DNA of 64,000 nucleotides from Pagrus major (lineage: Eukaryota; Chordata; Actinopteri; Spariformes; Sparidae): NCBI RefSeq assembly GCF_040436345.1, contig NC_133221.1:22516665-22580664 (forward strand). The letters are read 5' to 3'. The translations under genes were made by a program, and so were the position numbers. Of this stretch, positions 46,682 through 59,900 are shown piece by piece; the first letter of the stretch is position 1, and every line of letters starts with the position of its first letter. The notes under the pieces are model-generated. The model was not told the DNA's origin. It worked only from the letters and a program-made list of their open reading frames with translations, and did not search any database.

Positions 46682-48120
46682 CTTGTCAATGATCAAATAA
46701 GCAGATTTTTGTTTGTTGAGACTGAGGATATTTTTTTAATTGTAAGGACATTTGTTTTGTCTGTTAGCATTAGGTTTTGGTTAAGTTTAGGATGTGGGTT
46801 AGGGGCTAAGGAATGCTGTTAACAAGGGTCCATGTATAAGTAAAGGAGTGACACACACATGACCCGGCAGACCTGTGCTGTGTTTTGTCCAGCAGCGTGT
46901 GTGTGGGAGTGGCAGAGATTCAGTATGTGTGCGACTTCACAGCCTTCACACTGTGTACACATGGTTAACACCTGTTCGCTGCTCCCCTCCATGTCTTTTT
47001 ATTACCCATGCAGCTCATTGAACCTTCATTACCCTTCCACCCTGACTCGATCCTTCCCACCCAACCTTCTCTCTCATCTCTTTGTGTCTCCGTACTGCTC
47101 TCAAACTTCTGCCTACCACCCATCAAACAGTAACTTCCCCATCTGCAGAACAAACTAACTGGACAGCTTCACAGCCAAGACGCTGACAGCACTAAGCTCG
47201 AGGTGAAGCCATGTTGTGCTGTGAAACATGGTGACGTGTGATATGTTACTGGTCACGTCTTGACTCTGAGGTGAGCGAGGATTTTAAAGGATTAAGAGTG
47301 ATGAATGAGCAGGGATTTAAGAGGGAAGATTCAACTTTAGACTGACACATTTCTAGTGTGTTTGAACTGTTCAGTCCAGACTGATCAACATGAGGCGCAG
47401 CTTATGCTCACCAGAGGGGAAGAGAGCTATAGAGAGTAAGTGATGTGTAGATATCTACTGCTTTACACAAATCATACAGAAAAGTCCACACAATGTTAAT
47501 TCATTTCTGCTTGATCATCATTTAAAGTAACTGGGAGTTGAAGACAAAACAATATAAATCATATGAAAAGGATTTTTATACACACCTTTCAGTGACAGTC
47601 TAATGTTTAAAGGAACAGTTCACCCAAAAATTAGTTTTGTATTCCACAAAACATTTGTGGAGCTTCACAGCAAAACAGTGTTGCAGGGGTTTGTGACACA
47701 GCTCTTCTTCTTTTTTAATCTGATTGTTGATTAAATACGTTAATTGAAACATGCACTCATTTGGCTCTGATGCAGCATGTTATCTGAAATGTAACTTGTA
47801 ACTAAAGTTATTACATTAATGTAGTGGTTAAAAAGAACAATATCTTCCTCCAAATGCAGTGGAGAAGAAGGATAAAGTCCCAGAAAATGGGAATATTCAA
47901 GAAAAGTACTTAAGTACAGTACTTAGTAAATGTCTACTTAATGAGATTCCATCAGTGATTTTGAATGAACATATGCTTAAACGCATTTCATCTAAACTTT
48001 GTGTTGGACTTTGTATTTTTCCAGTTTCCAAATATTTAAAACAAGTTTTGCATTCCTGCCATAAATGCATAACGGTTCCACATGTCCATTATCTGTCTTC
48101 TTGATTACTAATAATCGGTA
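45300..48120. other. Intergenic, no credible gene
   Basis: Holds a (CTG)n tract (46,650-46,680) and a fish interspersed repeat phrase TTAAAGGAACAGTTCACCCA (47,607-47,627). An AAGTACTTAAGTACAGTACT repeat remnant lies at 47,903-47,922. ORFs here (for example 46,859-47,158) show no family resemblance. Confidence 0.5.
46650..46680 (+). repeat. (CTG)n microsatellite
   Basis: Ten uninterrupted TGC/CTG triplets. Not inside a recognised exon. Confidence 0.95.
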
Positions 48121-48128
48121 TTGGACCT

Positions 48129-48258
<130 letters not shown>

Positions 48259-48747
48259 GACCCCTAATCCATTGTATGTGTTGAATCTTTTAGACTATAG
48301 ATACTAACCAGAATTTAAAAAGTGGATGTGTTATCATTTATGCACACTTTGACCAGTACTGTGTTGTAAGGTATCCAAAAGACGTTTCAGGTCATTGAAG
48401 GTGTACAAGATGCTTTAAAGTGTTCTGAGTGACTGTATTCAAGTTTTATGTTGTGCTATAACGAGGCTAGTTATCGTTATAGATACAATTTTGATATTTA
48501 GGTAATTTATGAAAATACTAATATGCTACAATTTCTCCATTTACAAAACATTCTAATATCTGGTTCCTTCATAGTTATGAAGTACAAAGGGTAACAGTCA
48601 CACACAGGCTATGCTATATTCATGGTTTTTAGTAAAAAAGAGTGAAGTTTTGTTTGTTTTTTTCCTTTCCTTTCCTCCTATTTTAAATCTGATTGAATGT
48701 GTTGTCATGATTAGTGACTGATGGGTTGGATGCTTTTAATGTGATTA

Positions 48748-48823
48748 GGTACAATCTTCAGTGTGTTCTTGATGCTATCACTCCCCCTAGTGTTAGCATC
48801 AAGAACACACTGAAGATTGTACC
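48748..48823. repeat. Perfect 30-bp inverted repeat (76-nt hairpin)
   Basis: Arm 48,748-48,777 is the exact reverse complement of 48,794-48,823. After one mismatch the stem continues for four more pairs (CACT/AGTG), leaving a 6-nt loop CCCCCT. No flanking target duplication was obvious. It could be a minimal fold-back transposon or a precursor of small RNAs. Confidence 0.9.
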
Positions 48824-49967
48824 AAAGTCTAACGTGTAAATCTAAAGGCCTTTATCTAAATGTCTGTATAACAGACAGACTGATTGTGTTGTGGCTTGAA
48901 TGACTTTAATTTAGCTTAAAGTCCGCCTCAACAATCAGAACATAACTAATTAATAGGCATACAATATTGATATTAATATTAATAATCATCATCATCATGT
49001 CATGCTGTCAAATGACATAAATAAAGTAAAGAAGATTCAGAGCTTAAGACTAGACAAGATGAAACTTTGAATTTATAAAATGCCTATTCAATGATTGGTT
49101 ATGAGAATTCTTTCAAGGTTATCTCGGCCACATAGAGGCCAATAATTTGAAGAGTAAAGTGATTTCAAATCTGAAAACTGGCTGGCGAGTCAGTATTGGT
49201 TGGCAGAGTGTGTCAGGCATAATATTTCCCCAAAAAGTTAATTTGGCACCATCAGTGAGACGAGGTCGACGCTGGAGCCCTTTAAATAGCCCTGAAATTC
49301 TCTAACAATGTGTAGCGAGCTGGAGCCACGAAGGCACAGTGAGTCTGTACTGACAGTGACGCTCCCCTGCCATGAGACCAACACACTGAACCTGAATCAG
49401 TGTGGCTCGGCTCGACTCGACTCTGGCAAGTTACATTAGCAGGCTGAAAGTAAGGAAGAGGTGTGACGGCTTGACTTGAAAAGTGAGGTTCCCCTGCGGA
49501 AAGATGGATACAGTGAAGTGGACTGAGAGGAAAACAGTGAAGTTGACTAAGACAAATAAATACACTGTAGCTGAATAAAATGAATACAGTGAAGTCGATT
49601 AAGAGGAAAACAGTGAAGTTGAATCAGTGTGAGAGAGTGCACACTGAAACTCTCATCAGCTGGCTATATATTTTGTATTGTACTGTCTTTTATGAGTTTG
49701 ACAAAAAACCCAAAACAAAATGACAAAACCATCCATTTCAATATTTTAGAATTTCACAACAGCCATCAATTACCAGCATTTCATTTTGTATTTGAATTTA
49801 TTGATTGATTTGTTCCCCTTTTTCCTTGAAATAACGCTAACCCATAGATTGGTTGCAGTGAAACAAAGCACAGGTTTTGCTCTATACGACCTGTTGTCTC
49901 ACTGTAAGTGTAAACGGTTCTAAGTCGGCAAATAACTTTTTAGGAGTTTAGAAATATGCATCAAGAC

Positions 49968-49993
49968 ACTTACTTACTTACTTACTTACTTAT
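49968..49993 (+). repeat. (ACTT)n microsatellite
   Basis: Six to seven tandem ACTT units. Confidence 0.9.
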
Positions 49994-50009
49994 TTATACT
50001 TAATATTTC

Positions 50010-50480
50010 GTCCTCCATAGGCCAAAGACGGGATCAACAATAATACAATCGTGGATGGCGACAGACACGTAAGTTTGAGGTTTTTGCTAGAAATCACATC
50101 ACATAATCACTGGCAGTAAACAGCAGGAGCTGCCTGGCTCTTGCTGCCGGGACAGAAGCTGTTTTTCAGGTGGAAGTGTGACGGAGAGTCTGTAGGACAG
50201 ACAGGAAGACAGTGTGGGACATTTCTCTTGTATTTGATGAGTAAAGGATGTGTTCAGTTGCCGGACTGTGAACGGCATCAGACCGGCTTACACTACCACA
50301 CAGTGGGCGACTCGCCTCTGTTTCCTCGTATTGATCCAGTGTTTTGTTATCTGGTAAATGATATTTTACGCCTCCAAACTTGATCAGGAAATCAGTGTGG
50401 CCGGTTGATGTCACTGTCTGCCACCGTGTCTCCTTGATGCAACCACTGGGGGGCACCAGATGTGTAAATCCAAAGGCCTT
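50010..50480. repeat. Interspersed element, copy related to 43,255-43,810
   Basis: See the partner entry. The shared core is at about 50,148-50,225. The distal part contains GATGCAACCACTGGGGGGCA, a phrase frequent at the edges of fish repeats. Confidence 0.45.
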
Positions 50481-52094
50481 CACTCAGTGACTTTCATATG
50501 CATGGAACCGTGCACTGAAAACTGACAGACTCCTCGTGGTAACGTGTAGTTTATTTTCACAGTGAACAATAATTAGAGGCAGAAATAGGAATAGATGGCT
50601 GTGGGAAATTGAGCTTATTATGAGCAAACTGTAAGAAATAGATATGTTATATTCAGTTATAAATTAATAAACAATAGCTTTATTTGAGAGGAATATATCC
50701 AATAGTGGCATTAATTTTGGTTGATTTCATTTAATCCACAAAATTTGTATGTGCTCAACCTGAAAAAGTACACAAGATGGATAAAAAGAGGAATATAACA
50801 GTGCTAGCCAGCTATCTGATTATGGCACGTTTCCAGATATCCCAGTTATATTTCTTGCTGCTTTGAGGTCAGTTGCCATAGTGACAACATTGTTGTGATA
50901 GCATTATAAGTGACAACATCATATACATTTGATTATGACATTTGTTTTGTTAATCAATCTGTACACTAGACACTTTAAAGATAATTTACTCAAGCAGCAA
51001 ATTTAATTTTCAATGCTATCCTCATAATCATTAATTGCCTTTTATACAATATAATAAATGTTATACGTATATCGAGAAGTTCAGCAACACTGAGGCCTGT
51101 GTTTAGACTGAATTATTATAGAGGCTACACACACTGTTACCTTTCCCATAAAGCAATGGTTCTCAAACCTGAACAGAAGTACTAATTAAACTGAGCAAAC
51201 ACTTGTTTTCATGCAATGCTACAAAGATTTATGCCAACCAACATTTATTCAGACAGGAAAACAATATGTAGAGTATAAAAGATGGGCAGATCTGGTAAGT
51301 GTGTTGAAAGTGATCGGTGCCGTAAAACTTACACTAATGCAAAAGTATCGTGTGTCCTGTATTTGTAGCATGAAAAAAAAAATGCTCAAAAGAAAACATG
51401 AATAGAAGGTGTTTCTTGTTGTGAAGTGAAAGTTGTCTCAAAACAAGTCACTATATCTCACTGAAATGTTGCCTTCAGGTGATTGTGTCTCCTATTAGCT
51501 GTAGAAATTAGACAAATATACTTGACAAGACTTTGAGTTTTTGCCATAATCTCACCTTGGAGCAGCTTTAGAAATCTTAACAGACAGAAGCACAGAAGAT
51601 TACAGGTAAGTACAGTGAGCTGATGCACAAGTAGACACAGAAATTATTGTTAAAACAGAAGTGCAGTGCAGTCTGATTAGAAATAAATGTTTGGGGGTGA
51701 TGAGAAATCACATAACACCTCTCAGAATTTGGAAATATGTCTAGTGTGTGAAAGTATACAGATACAGTTCTACAATCCAGTACGTTTGCATCTTTATTAG
51801 GTTTCTGAAGATTCAGACTTACCATTATAACAGGATTATTACACGTCACAAATACTCAATACTGCTGTCTATTTCAATAGTGATATTGGAGTGTCAGCAA
51901 TTTTTGAATGTTTTTTTCCTACCCTCCATTGTTGTCCACTCATTTCCATATGATATGAAAATCATGTGGCACACTCGCTTAAGTTGTTTAATGTGTTAAA
52001 CTGAACACCAGGACTGCACTATTTTTTTTCTAGAATATTGTGTAATGTTGAGACTTTTCAAATCAGACTGAGCTTAAAAAATGTAGACTATATG

Positions 52095-52190
52095 GTCACT
52101 GTTATGGACAGTATGTCTCATGATGATTTCTTTTCATTCATGAATAATTTTTCCACTTCATGGCCACCAGAGGGCAGCAGAGACAGCAGA
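52095..52190 (+). repeat. Dispersed repeat, copy 2
   Basis: Partner of 27,890-28,010, with the conserved end phrase GGCCACCAGAGGGCAGCAG (about 52,160-52,180). Confidence 0.5.
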
Positions 52191-54356
52191 ATGACAAAAA
52201 TGAAGGTCAAAGTTCAAAAGTTCAGACAAAACAGCGCTGTACTTCTGAGGGCTGACCCATGCAGGGGGTCAAAGGTCATACGCGAACAGAACAGTGATCC
52301 CATGTAGAACCATGAGGAGCAAGAGAGCTGATAAGGAAAGTGTAAATGGGGTGTGTTTTTCCTTATTTCAGTTAGTATTTATTGCATTTGTTATGTAATT
52401 TAACTGATACTGAAGCACACAGCGAGGTGAAATTATGGCCCGCAGCTGGATAAATAACTTCAAATTCTTTTCTCCACCGTCAGCACTTCTTCCTTCTGCT
52501 TCAGGCCTTTCCAAGTTGTCTCTCTGAGCCCATATCACCACCCTCCTTTCCCCAACTGATCGAGCATTCACACTCCTCAGACACACCCAGGAACAGATAC
52601 ACAAAGTTGGAAGATGTGGTGGGATTGCAGCAGCCAGCGTGCAGTTTTCAGCTTCATGTCGACAGATGTCAGTGAAGCTCAGGGAAACACTCGGCGCTTG
52701 TCGACTGTTGATGTATATTTTTGTCATGGGGTTTAGCACATTTTCTGTAATAAAACATCTGAAAGCAAAGTGCTCATCAGATGGTGAAACATTAAGAGAA
52801 ACATTGCTTTGGATTATATGATTATCTTATAAAATATCATTCAGATATATAAACTATCCTATAACTATAGCCCCACCATGAACAGCTACAACAGTAAAAT
52901 ACTATAATGCATCAGTGATAATAATTCACTTTATAATATCGAACTCCCAGGAACTATTTTCTTTTAAAATTCAACAACAGCTATTTTAAAGTACATTTTG
53001 CTGATAACATGCACTTTTACTTAAGTGGCATTTCTAATGAAGAACTTTCAGTTGTAAACATGTAGCAGTATTTTTATCTTATCTTGCTGTTTTTACTGAA
53101 GCAGAAGAGAAACATAGAAAAATGCTAAAACAAACACAATCTGAAGCAATTTCTACAGTTTCTATTTAGTCTAGATAATTTCCCAGGATGTGGTTTGTAA
53201 TTTTATTAAAGCAGAAACTCTTTTGTGTGAGAATAAGAGAATGTGGGATTTTAATCTGAGGGTTTCTCAGCTTGTCTGTTTGAGCTCAAGAATTATTGCT
53301 CTCACATTTATATTGTTTTCAAATGGAGAGATTCTTCTAGTATTGGGTTTAGTCAGACATCGAGCACTTTGGGGTCAGAATTGCAGACCTATGACAACCT
53401 CTAATCAGCATCTTATGTAAGAAATCATAAAGATCTGTTTGTGTTTGTTTGTGTTTCTTGTATGTCGAAATGACCAAATGTCTGAGGGGTCTGATCGCTC
53501 TTTTTCTGTCAGATCAGCCAATTAAACATGATTAAAGGCTCCATTAGCTGCCAGAGTGATATAAATTACTAAAAATAACACCAGCATGAAGCTTTGAAAC
53601 AGTATTTCCTCATCACGTTCAGTTCACACACAAAGTGCCTTGTCTCCATTCAGTAAACCCACACAAACACTCATTCATTCAGCTCGAATAGGCTCGCACA
53701 GGCGGCTCTCTAATCAAAACAAATCCTCAGAGACGGAGGCAGAGTGAGACAGAAAGAGCGTGAGGCGCTCTGAATGTGTTGTCAATTAGCAGCAGCAGAT
53801 CAATGGTGCGACGTAAGAGAAACCCAAACAGGAAAGATCCTGAGTGAATCAAACAGGTCTGTTGCTTTTACGAGGTCTCTGATGTGGACCCAGAACTAAA
53901 TGTTCAATTGTGGGTTTTTCATCCTCTTCAAAGATTTGGTCAAGAATTAGGTTCATAGAAACAAAAAGGCCGCTTGTGCAAAGAAACCCTGTTTGCTGGT
54001 TGCTGCATTGTGCTGGACATTTCCATTCAGCACTAAGTTTCCCCTCTTTTTGCTCCAGCTTTCATTCCGGTCTGTCCTTCATGGGTGTTGTTCTTTACCT
54101 CCTACACTCAGATGCTCACACCCATGCACACAGACTAACACACACATGCAAGCATGCACATACATGTGGCTGTGAAAAGGCCATGAAGGAATGAACGTTT
54201 GCATTAAGTGTTTAATGAACAGGTTCAAGTCTGAGTGCATGTGACAGAATACAGAATAAACACACAAATAAAAGGCAAGTCTTTTCTCTTCTCTCTACAA
54301 TGTGAAGGACGTTAATGGGACTAATTTTTCCCATCAGGCTCAATCACTGCAACTAT

Positions 54357-54934
54357 TACGGAGCCCTGTAAGGGACATGGGGGGAAAAAAATTGATGGGT
54401 GAAAAAAAAACCAAAAAAACGTACTTTTGCGACATCTCGCAAAAATGTTTTGATTTAGGTCCATGTATTTCCAGGTCAGGGAAACCGAAAGAAGATTGGC
54501 CTCAAATATAAAGACATTAAATCAGTGCTTGGCAGTAGACACAGTTTTCTCATAAGTGAGAGACATCTAAAGAGACTACTTAACGCAAGGGGACTCTTTC
54601 GTCGCAAAGGGTACTCTGACCTTGTATTAGTCACTATCCCAGGCTCTGTGTTGTTACGTCAATTTATTGAATGAATTTTATGCCCACCTTGTCTCTTTGC
54701 ATACGCATAATGTCCTCTTTTGGGACAAAATCCTCCGCCATGACTCATACTTTTTGCTGATTCCCAAATGGCCAAGTGACAGCAAGCGACCAGCAGTGTT
54801 ACAGCTTTTGCGGGATCTCGCAAAGGTTTGCGAGATCCCGCAAAAATCTTTGCGAGATCTCGCAAAAAGGACATCTTTTTTTTTTTTTTCACCCATCAAT
54901 TTTTTTCCCCCAATGTCCCTTACGGGGCTCCGTA
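54357..54934 (+). mobile_element. DNA transposon, 578 bp, ~50-bp TIRs and 6-bp target duplication
   Basis: The ends are near-perfect inverted repeats starting TACGGAGCCC(T/C)GTAAGGG and continuing through GACAT, poly-G, AAAAAAATTGATGGGTG (about 50 bp). The element is flanked by identical 6-bp direct repeats AACTAT (54,351-54,356 and 54,935-54,940), the hallmark of transposition. Inside, one + frame reads SERHLKRLLNARGLFRRKGY then SDLVLV, resembling the helix-turn-helix region of integrase-type transposases of animal IS3EU-like elements, which also make 6-bp duplications. No full transposase is present, so it is non-autonomous. Near the right end GCGAGATCTCGC and GCG(G/A)GATC motifs form nested palindromes. 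Confidence 0.85.
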
Positions 54935-54944
54935 AACTATAACT

Positions 54945-56414
54945 ATATCTGTCAGTCTAAATATACTGTTTCAACATCACAACATGTGTGTGGGTGTCCA
55001 TGTAGAATGTATGAATGTAGAACCCACTTATTTATCTCCGTTCACCAGGCTTCTCTCTACGTAACTCAGTGCAACAAAACCCACGGCACTTTTCATTTGG
55101 ATCAAGATGGAAGGAAAATAAAATAAATCTGCTTGACTGATCTGAGAAAGACATGGAGACACAAAGTGAAAGGAATGATTTGGCTCTCTTTAACAGCTGA
55201 CTATTTCACTTTGAACTTATGATGATGATGATGCCTTTTGAACAGGTGTGGTCTTAATGACACATCATACACTCTGGTTCTTTGGTACATGTACATGATA
55301 CAATCAGGTACATTTCAACCATCGACTTGCTGTAATAATTCCTCCTGATCAGACCGGCCATCAAGAGATCGCTTCCTCATGTGCTTCCAATGGGAAGCAG
55401 TATGGGACAAAATCCACAGTCCTCATCATGTTCAACGATAAATCTCAAAGCTGAGCTGAAGATAATATTTAACAGTGAGATAGACAAATAAAGTAGATAT
55501 TTTACAAAGTGTCAGTTACAAAATTCCCATTTTTGTTGTTATTCTCTGCAATTCAGCATAAAAACACTGTCCATTAAAATGAAAACAGGAAATTCTGTCA
55601 TAAAAAGACTGTAACTGTGGAAAATACCCACTTTATTTAATACAGTAAGTTATATATAATATTTTGTTCTGAATGAGAACTGTGGAGTTTTTCTTCACTT
55701 ACATTGGAAGCATGTTAAATGGTCAGTATGAGCAGGAGGGATGATTACAGCAAACAAAGATTGTACATATGGGCATGTGACTATTGTTTTAAGACAAATG
55801 TGAACCTACTTTAAGTACTTCTAATGCAGTTCAAGGTTCAGCTTTACTCTTATAGGTAGATTTTATTTTCAACATGTAAAAACAAAAGAAAACAAAGAGT
55901 CAAATGAAAGCTTTCAAAAAACAATTGAACAACAAAATCTTGATATATATGCTGTCTTACAATAAAATACAGGATTGCACAATGTTATCATAAAAACATT
56001 ATACAACAAATAGAACAGTTATGTACATGTTCTGTATATACAGTATACACACACTATGTTATCTGTACATAGCAACATGAATGCCAGTAAACAACAACTT
56101 TTCAGTATCGCTGCATCAGAAGCACATTAGTCGACATATTTCAATCTTAAGTCTCTTCAATATAAGATACATGCGTTTTCACACCAGCGGGTGACTCTGG
56201 CATCCACGCATTAGTAATAAGATAAAAAATGAGATCATATTATGGCAGTAGTACAGTGGTTCCCTGCTAACAGACTGTGGGTTAACATACAGATGTATTC
56301 TATGACACTTTAAATTAAAACCCATGTTAATGTGTTCTTACATGAAATACAACCTTGTGTTGTGCACATATGCTCATATCTCTGGAGCATGTTTGTCCCT
56401 CCTGCTCCAACAAG
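54945..56414. other. Intergenic, nothing recognised
   Basis: AT-rich sequence between the transposon and the NLR-2 duplication. No exon or repeat family was recognised by eye. Confidence 0.4.
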
Positions 56415-56926
56415 TTTAAGGAACTTTACTTTCATCAATTCAATTATCAAAATACATTATTCATACACTAATAAACATTAAGCGTATTCATAATTTTACA
56501 GCTCACAAAAAACGACCTGTCAAAGAGGACTCTGTCCAAGTAGTTGTCCTCTGCAGTATCAGAATGACATATTAGTAAAATAATAAAACATATCAGTGAA
56601 AAAAAAAAAGTTGACTAGGAACATTTTGTATGTTAGGACAGTTAACTAAATGAGAAACAGGTCAAGTTTGTATTTAACATTTTTACAGAAATCAATAATT
56701 ATTTTCTTCATCACATTAGTAACTTAACTACATGAGATTTTCTCTCCCTCCATTTCTTCCTTCACAGTGTTAAAATACCGACTTACAGTTGAAAAACAGC
56801 ATCTTTTAAACACATTTTTACATTGTGACATTGAAATGATGCAGGTAAACTAGTGCTAACCTATGGACAAATCAATCAGAGCATCAAGTGATCACTACAT
56901 AACACTTTTCCTCGGAGCAGAGGGGT

Positions 56927-59900
56927 TCAGTCAATCTCACACAAAGTGACAGAGCCATTCTTAAACCAGAAGCCTGGGAAGAGGGGCTCTGTGAATTTAG
57001 CCTTGAAAGTGTGTATGAGTCTCAGCTCTTCTGATGTGACACTGTAATATTTCAGAGTACCACCTTCCCAATCCAGAAACAATGCTATTTTTTCGCATTG
57101 GGGCACTTTTATATATTTTGGTTTGCCTTTTTGCTTCCCATGCAAGGGAAGCCATCCTTCCTTAAGGCAGAGCAGACTCCAGGACTTGTCATTGCATCCT
57201 AGACCACCACTACTGTCCCATTTTCGACTCACTCCTTTATACGCCACTGCGATGCCAACCTCCCCTTTCCACTCCACCTCCCAGTAACAGAAGCCTTTCT
57301 GGCCCTCCTCACAAGACACCTGACTCCTCTTAAATCTGCCCTCGTTTTCAGGTCGTGGCACCTTCTCCTCCACCTTCTTTATGGTTTTCACTTTCCTGTT
57401 TCCTTCGGACAGGACAAGTCTCTTGCTTGCTGTGTTTTCATCAAACTTCAGATCTGTACCATCTGATAGAGAAACAAATGACACATATTTTAGTGTGTTA
57501 ATGTGTGTGTTTACTGTTTTATGTGCAATTGAAAGACAATAAAAGTAATACAAGTATGTTTTTTAAAATGAAATCCGAAAAAAATCAATTAAAGATGAAA
57601 TCAGAGAAAAGTAAAATTGTTGAATTGTTTGTAGTTTTGAACTATTTTACAAATATAATGAGTATGTAGTGTAACAAATATATAATGGTAAAAAGTGCAT
57701 ACATGATAACCTATACTACCTGAGGAGTTTGGGAACAGATACATTCATTTTTTAAATTAAACAGGCAACAGCTTCATTTCTAAGGCTTGGTGACAAGTGT
57801 TGGAAATAAAAAAAAAAGACTTACACTTCTTCAGGCCTGGCTTTAACCGACGCTCTCCACTGTGGTCGAAGCTGTACAAGATGAATAAAAGTGTTGTCAC
57901 AAACAGACAAGTCAACAGACATGACAAGAAGTAAGTGCATTTGATATGGACAGAGTTCATACAGCAGAAAAGTAGGCCTGTCTCATGAGTCCCATTTATA
58001 CCTGGTATTAATAAATGTTGTGTTATCTCGATTCTGCCAGCACTGGGACAGGATTAACTGAGTGGAGCTGGCGTTCATGTCAACAAGCATACCACGTACC
58101 AGGTACCTGAACTATGAAGCAGGATTAGGGTTAGCAAGGTCATTTTAGGGTTTCAGGGTTACAACGGTGGTTCACCTCTTACTAGGGTGCATCAACATTA
58201 TAACTTGCGTGCTGCACACCTAACTTGCTCCAGAGTAGATTATGTTGGAGTTAACACATCAATACGTATAGAAGCACAGCTAATCATGGCCAACCACTTG
58301 GAAAATGGCATCACCATTTGTAGAAGATCCTGAGGAGCTTGATGTCAGATCATGAGAGGGTTTCCCAGTAGGGCTAGAGAGTTCAGAAACTGGCAAAGTC
58401 CATTGGCTTTTCCTGACTATGTTTTAAATGACATACAGCGGCAACTGATTTGCTTCAGTTTGATGTGGTTTATTTCTTTGGATTTATCTGATATTGTAGC
58501 CCCAAGAATACCTGGGTTGACATATCGAGTTGATTATCACCATTGCTTAGCGAGGTTGCCATTAAGAAGCCAGATAATGAAAAGATATCCTTGGTATGTA
58601 GAACTTGAATTATAGTACAGGCCTGTGGCCAAGGACAGCAATGCTATGGATAGGCATCACTCATTGTTGAATTACTTTTTGCATGGGAAAACCTGCTAGC
58701 TACTAGCTTTTGCCAGGCTTGTATAGGCTTGTTATAAGAGGTGGGGGTTGGGTGACTGTCAGCTTGTTGGATAGATTTCTTTCTTAAGAAGTGGCCGCAC
58801 TGTAAAGATTGCAGCGATGTGTTCTGTGTGCATTTACATCTTGCATTGATATGCGTTTTTCTTTATCCAGATAAATCGGGTTTGATTGAGGCCGCTTGTT
58901 TTGCACAATTTCTCTTATCAACACCAAGGTGATCCTTGAGTTTTGGTAACTAGCCTGCTAGCTAATAAGATAAAATATTGAGTTTAGATTTTACCTTAGT
59001 GTAGATGCACCATCATTATGAAAACCAGCTATATACCTACAAACACATATAAACACACATCCTGACATATTAACATACCAGATTGCCAGGCTCATATTTC
59101 GATAAGGAGTTGTAGCAGAGAGCGTTGTCACCCCATTGACTCCTGGGTGATTGTAGCTCAGATCCAGCTGTTTCAGGGAGCAGGTCTTTTTGGACTGGAG
59201 AGCTTCAGCCAGGAAAGAGCAGCCTTCCTCTGACACCTGACAACCTGACAACCTGCAGACCACACAAACACGCACGCACGCACATCCACAGACAATTATT
59301 TTAAATATTTTAATGAACATTTGTCAATCAAACATTTTCTATGGTCATTTTATAAATGTCAAAAATAAAACACTGATGATCAAATATTATACTTTCTGGT
59401 GACTGCCTTTATCCTACTTTTTACAAAATATTTTTTTTATGTGAAAAATAAATTAATTGTCATTACAGGCACATTTACAATCTCAAATAGTGAAACCTGA
59501 ACCCAGGTTCTGTTCCAGAGGTAAATCTTGTGAACATGGGCAAATTAACTCCATAGAGTTGATGCAAGGACGAGTACTCACTTGCCTTATTTGGAGTTTT
59601 TTATTTTATGTTCTGCAGACACATTTTACTTTTACGAAATGTTTGCTGCTCTGCTTAACTGACCTTTTTTGCAGTTTGGAATAACAATACCTTAAACTAC
59701 ACACAACCCCCCTGTTCATGATATGTACAGTATGTACATATCATCAAATACACAGTAAATGTAATGTACACTTACTTGAGAACCTCCAGTTTACAGTGTA
59801 TACTCTTCAGGCCATCAGCAAGTTTCTCCACACCTGAATCCAGCAGGTCGTTATGACTCAGGTCCAGCACTGTGAGATTAGAGGATGCGGAGCTGAGGAC

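Larger units (their letters stand above)
48824..54350. other. Intergenic, no credible gene
   Basis: Contains an (ACTT)n tract (49,968-49,993), the element related to 43,255 (about 50,010-50,480), an AAGTAC-type remnant near 52,990-53,040 and the dispersed repeat at 52,095-52,190. ORFs in this stretch are short and unlike known families. I see no RNA gene. Confidence 0.5.

Noticed and set aside
46859-47158. 99-codon + strand frame
   Set aside because: Low-complexity Ser/Pro/Cys composition, no family resemblance, no splice context.
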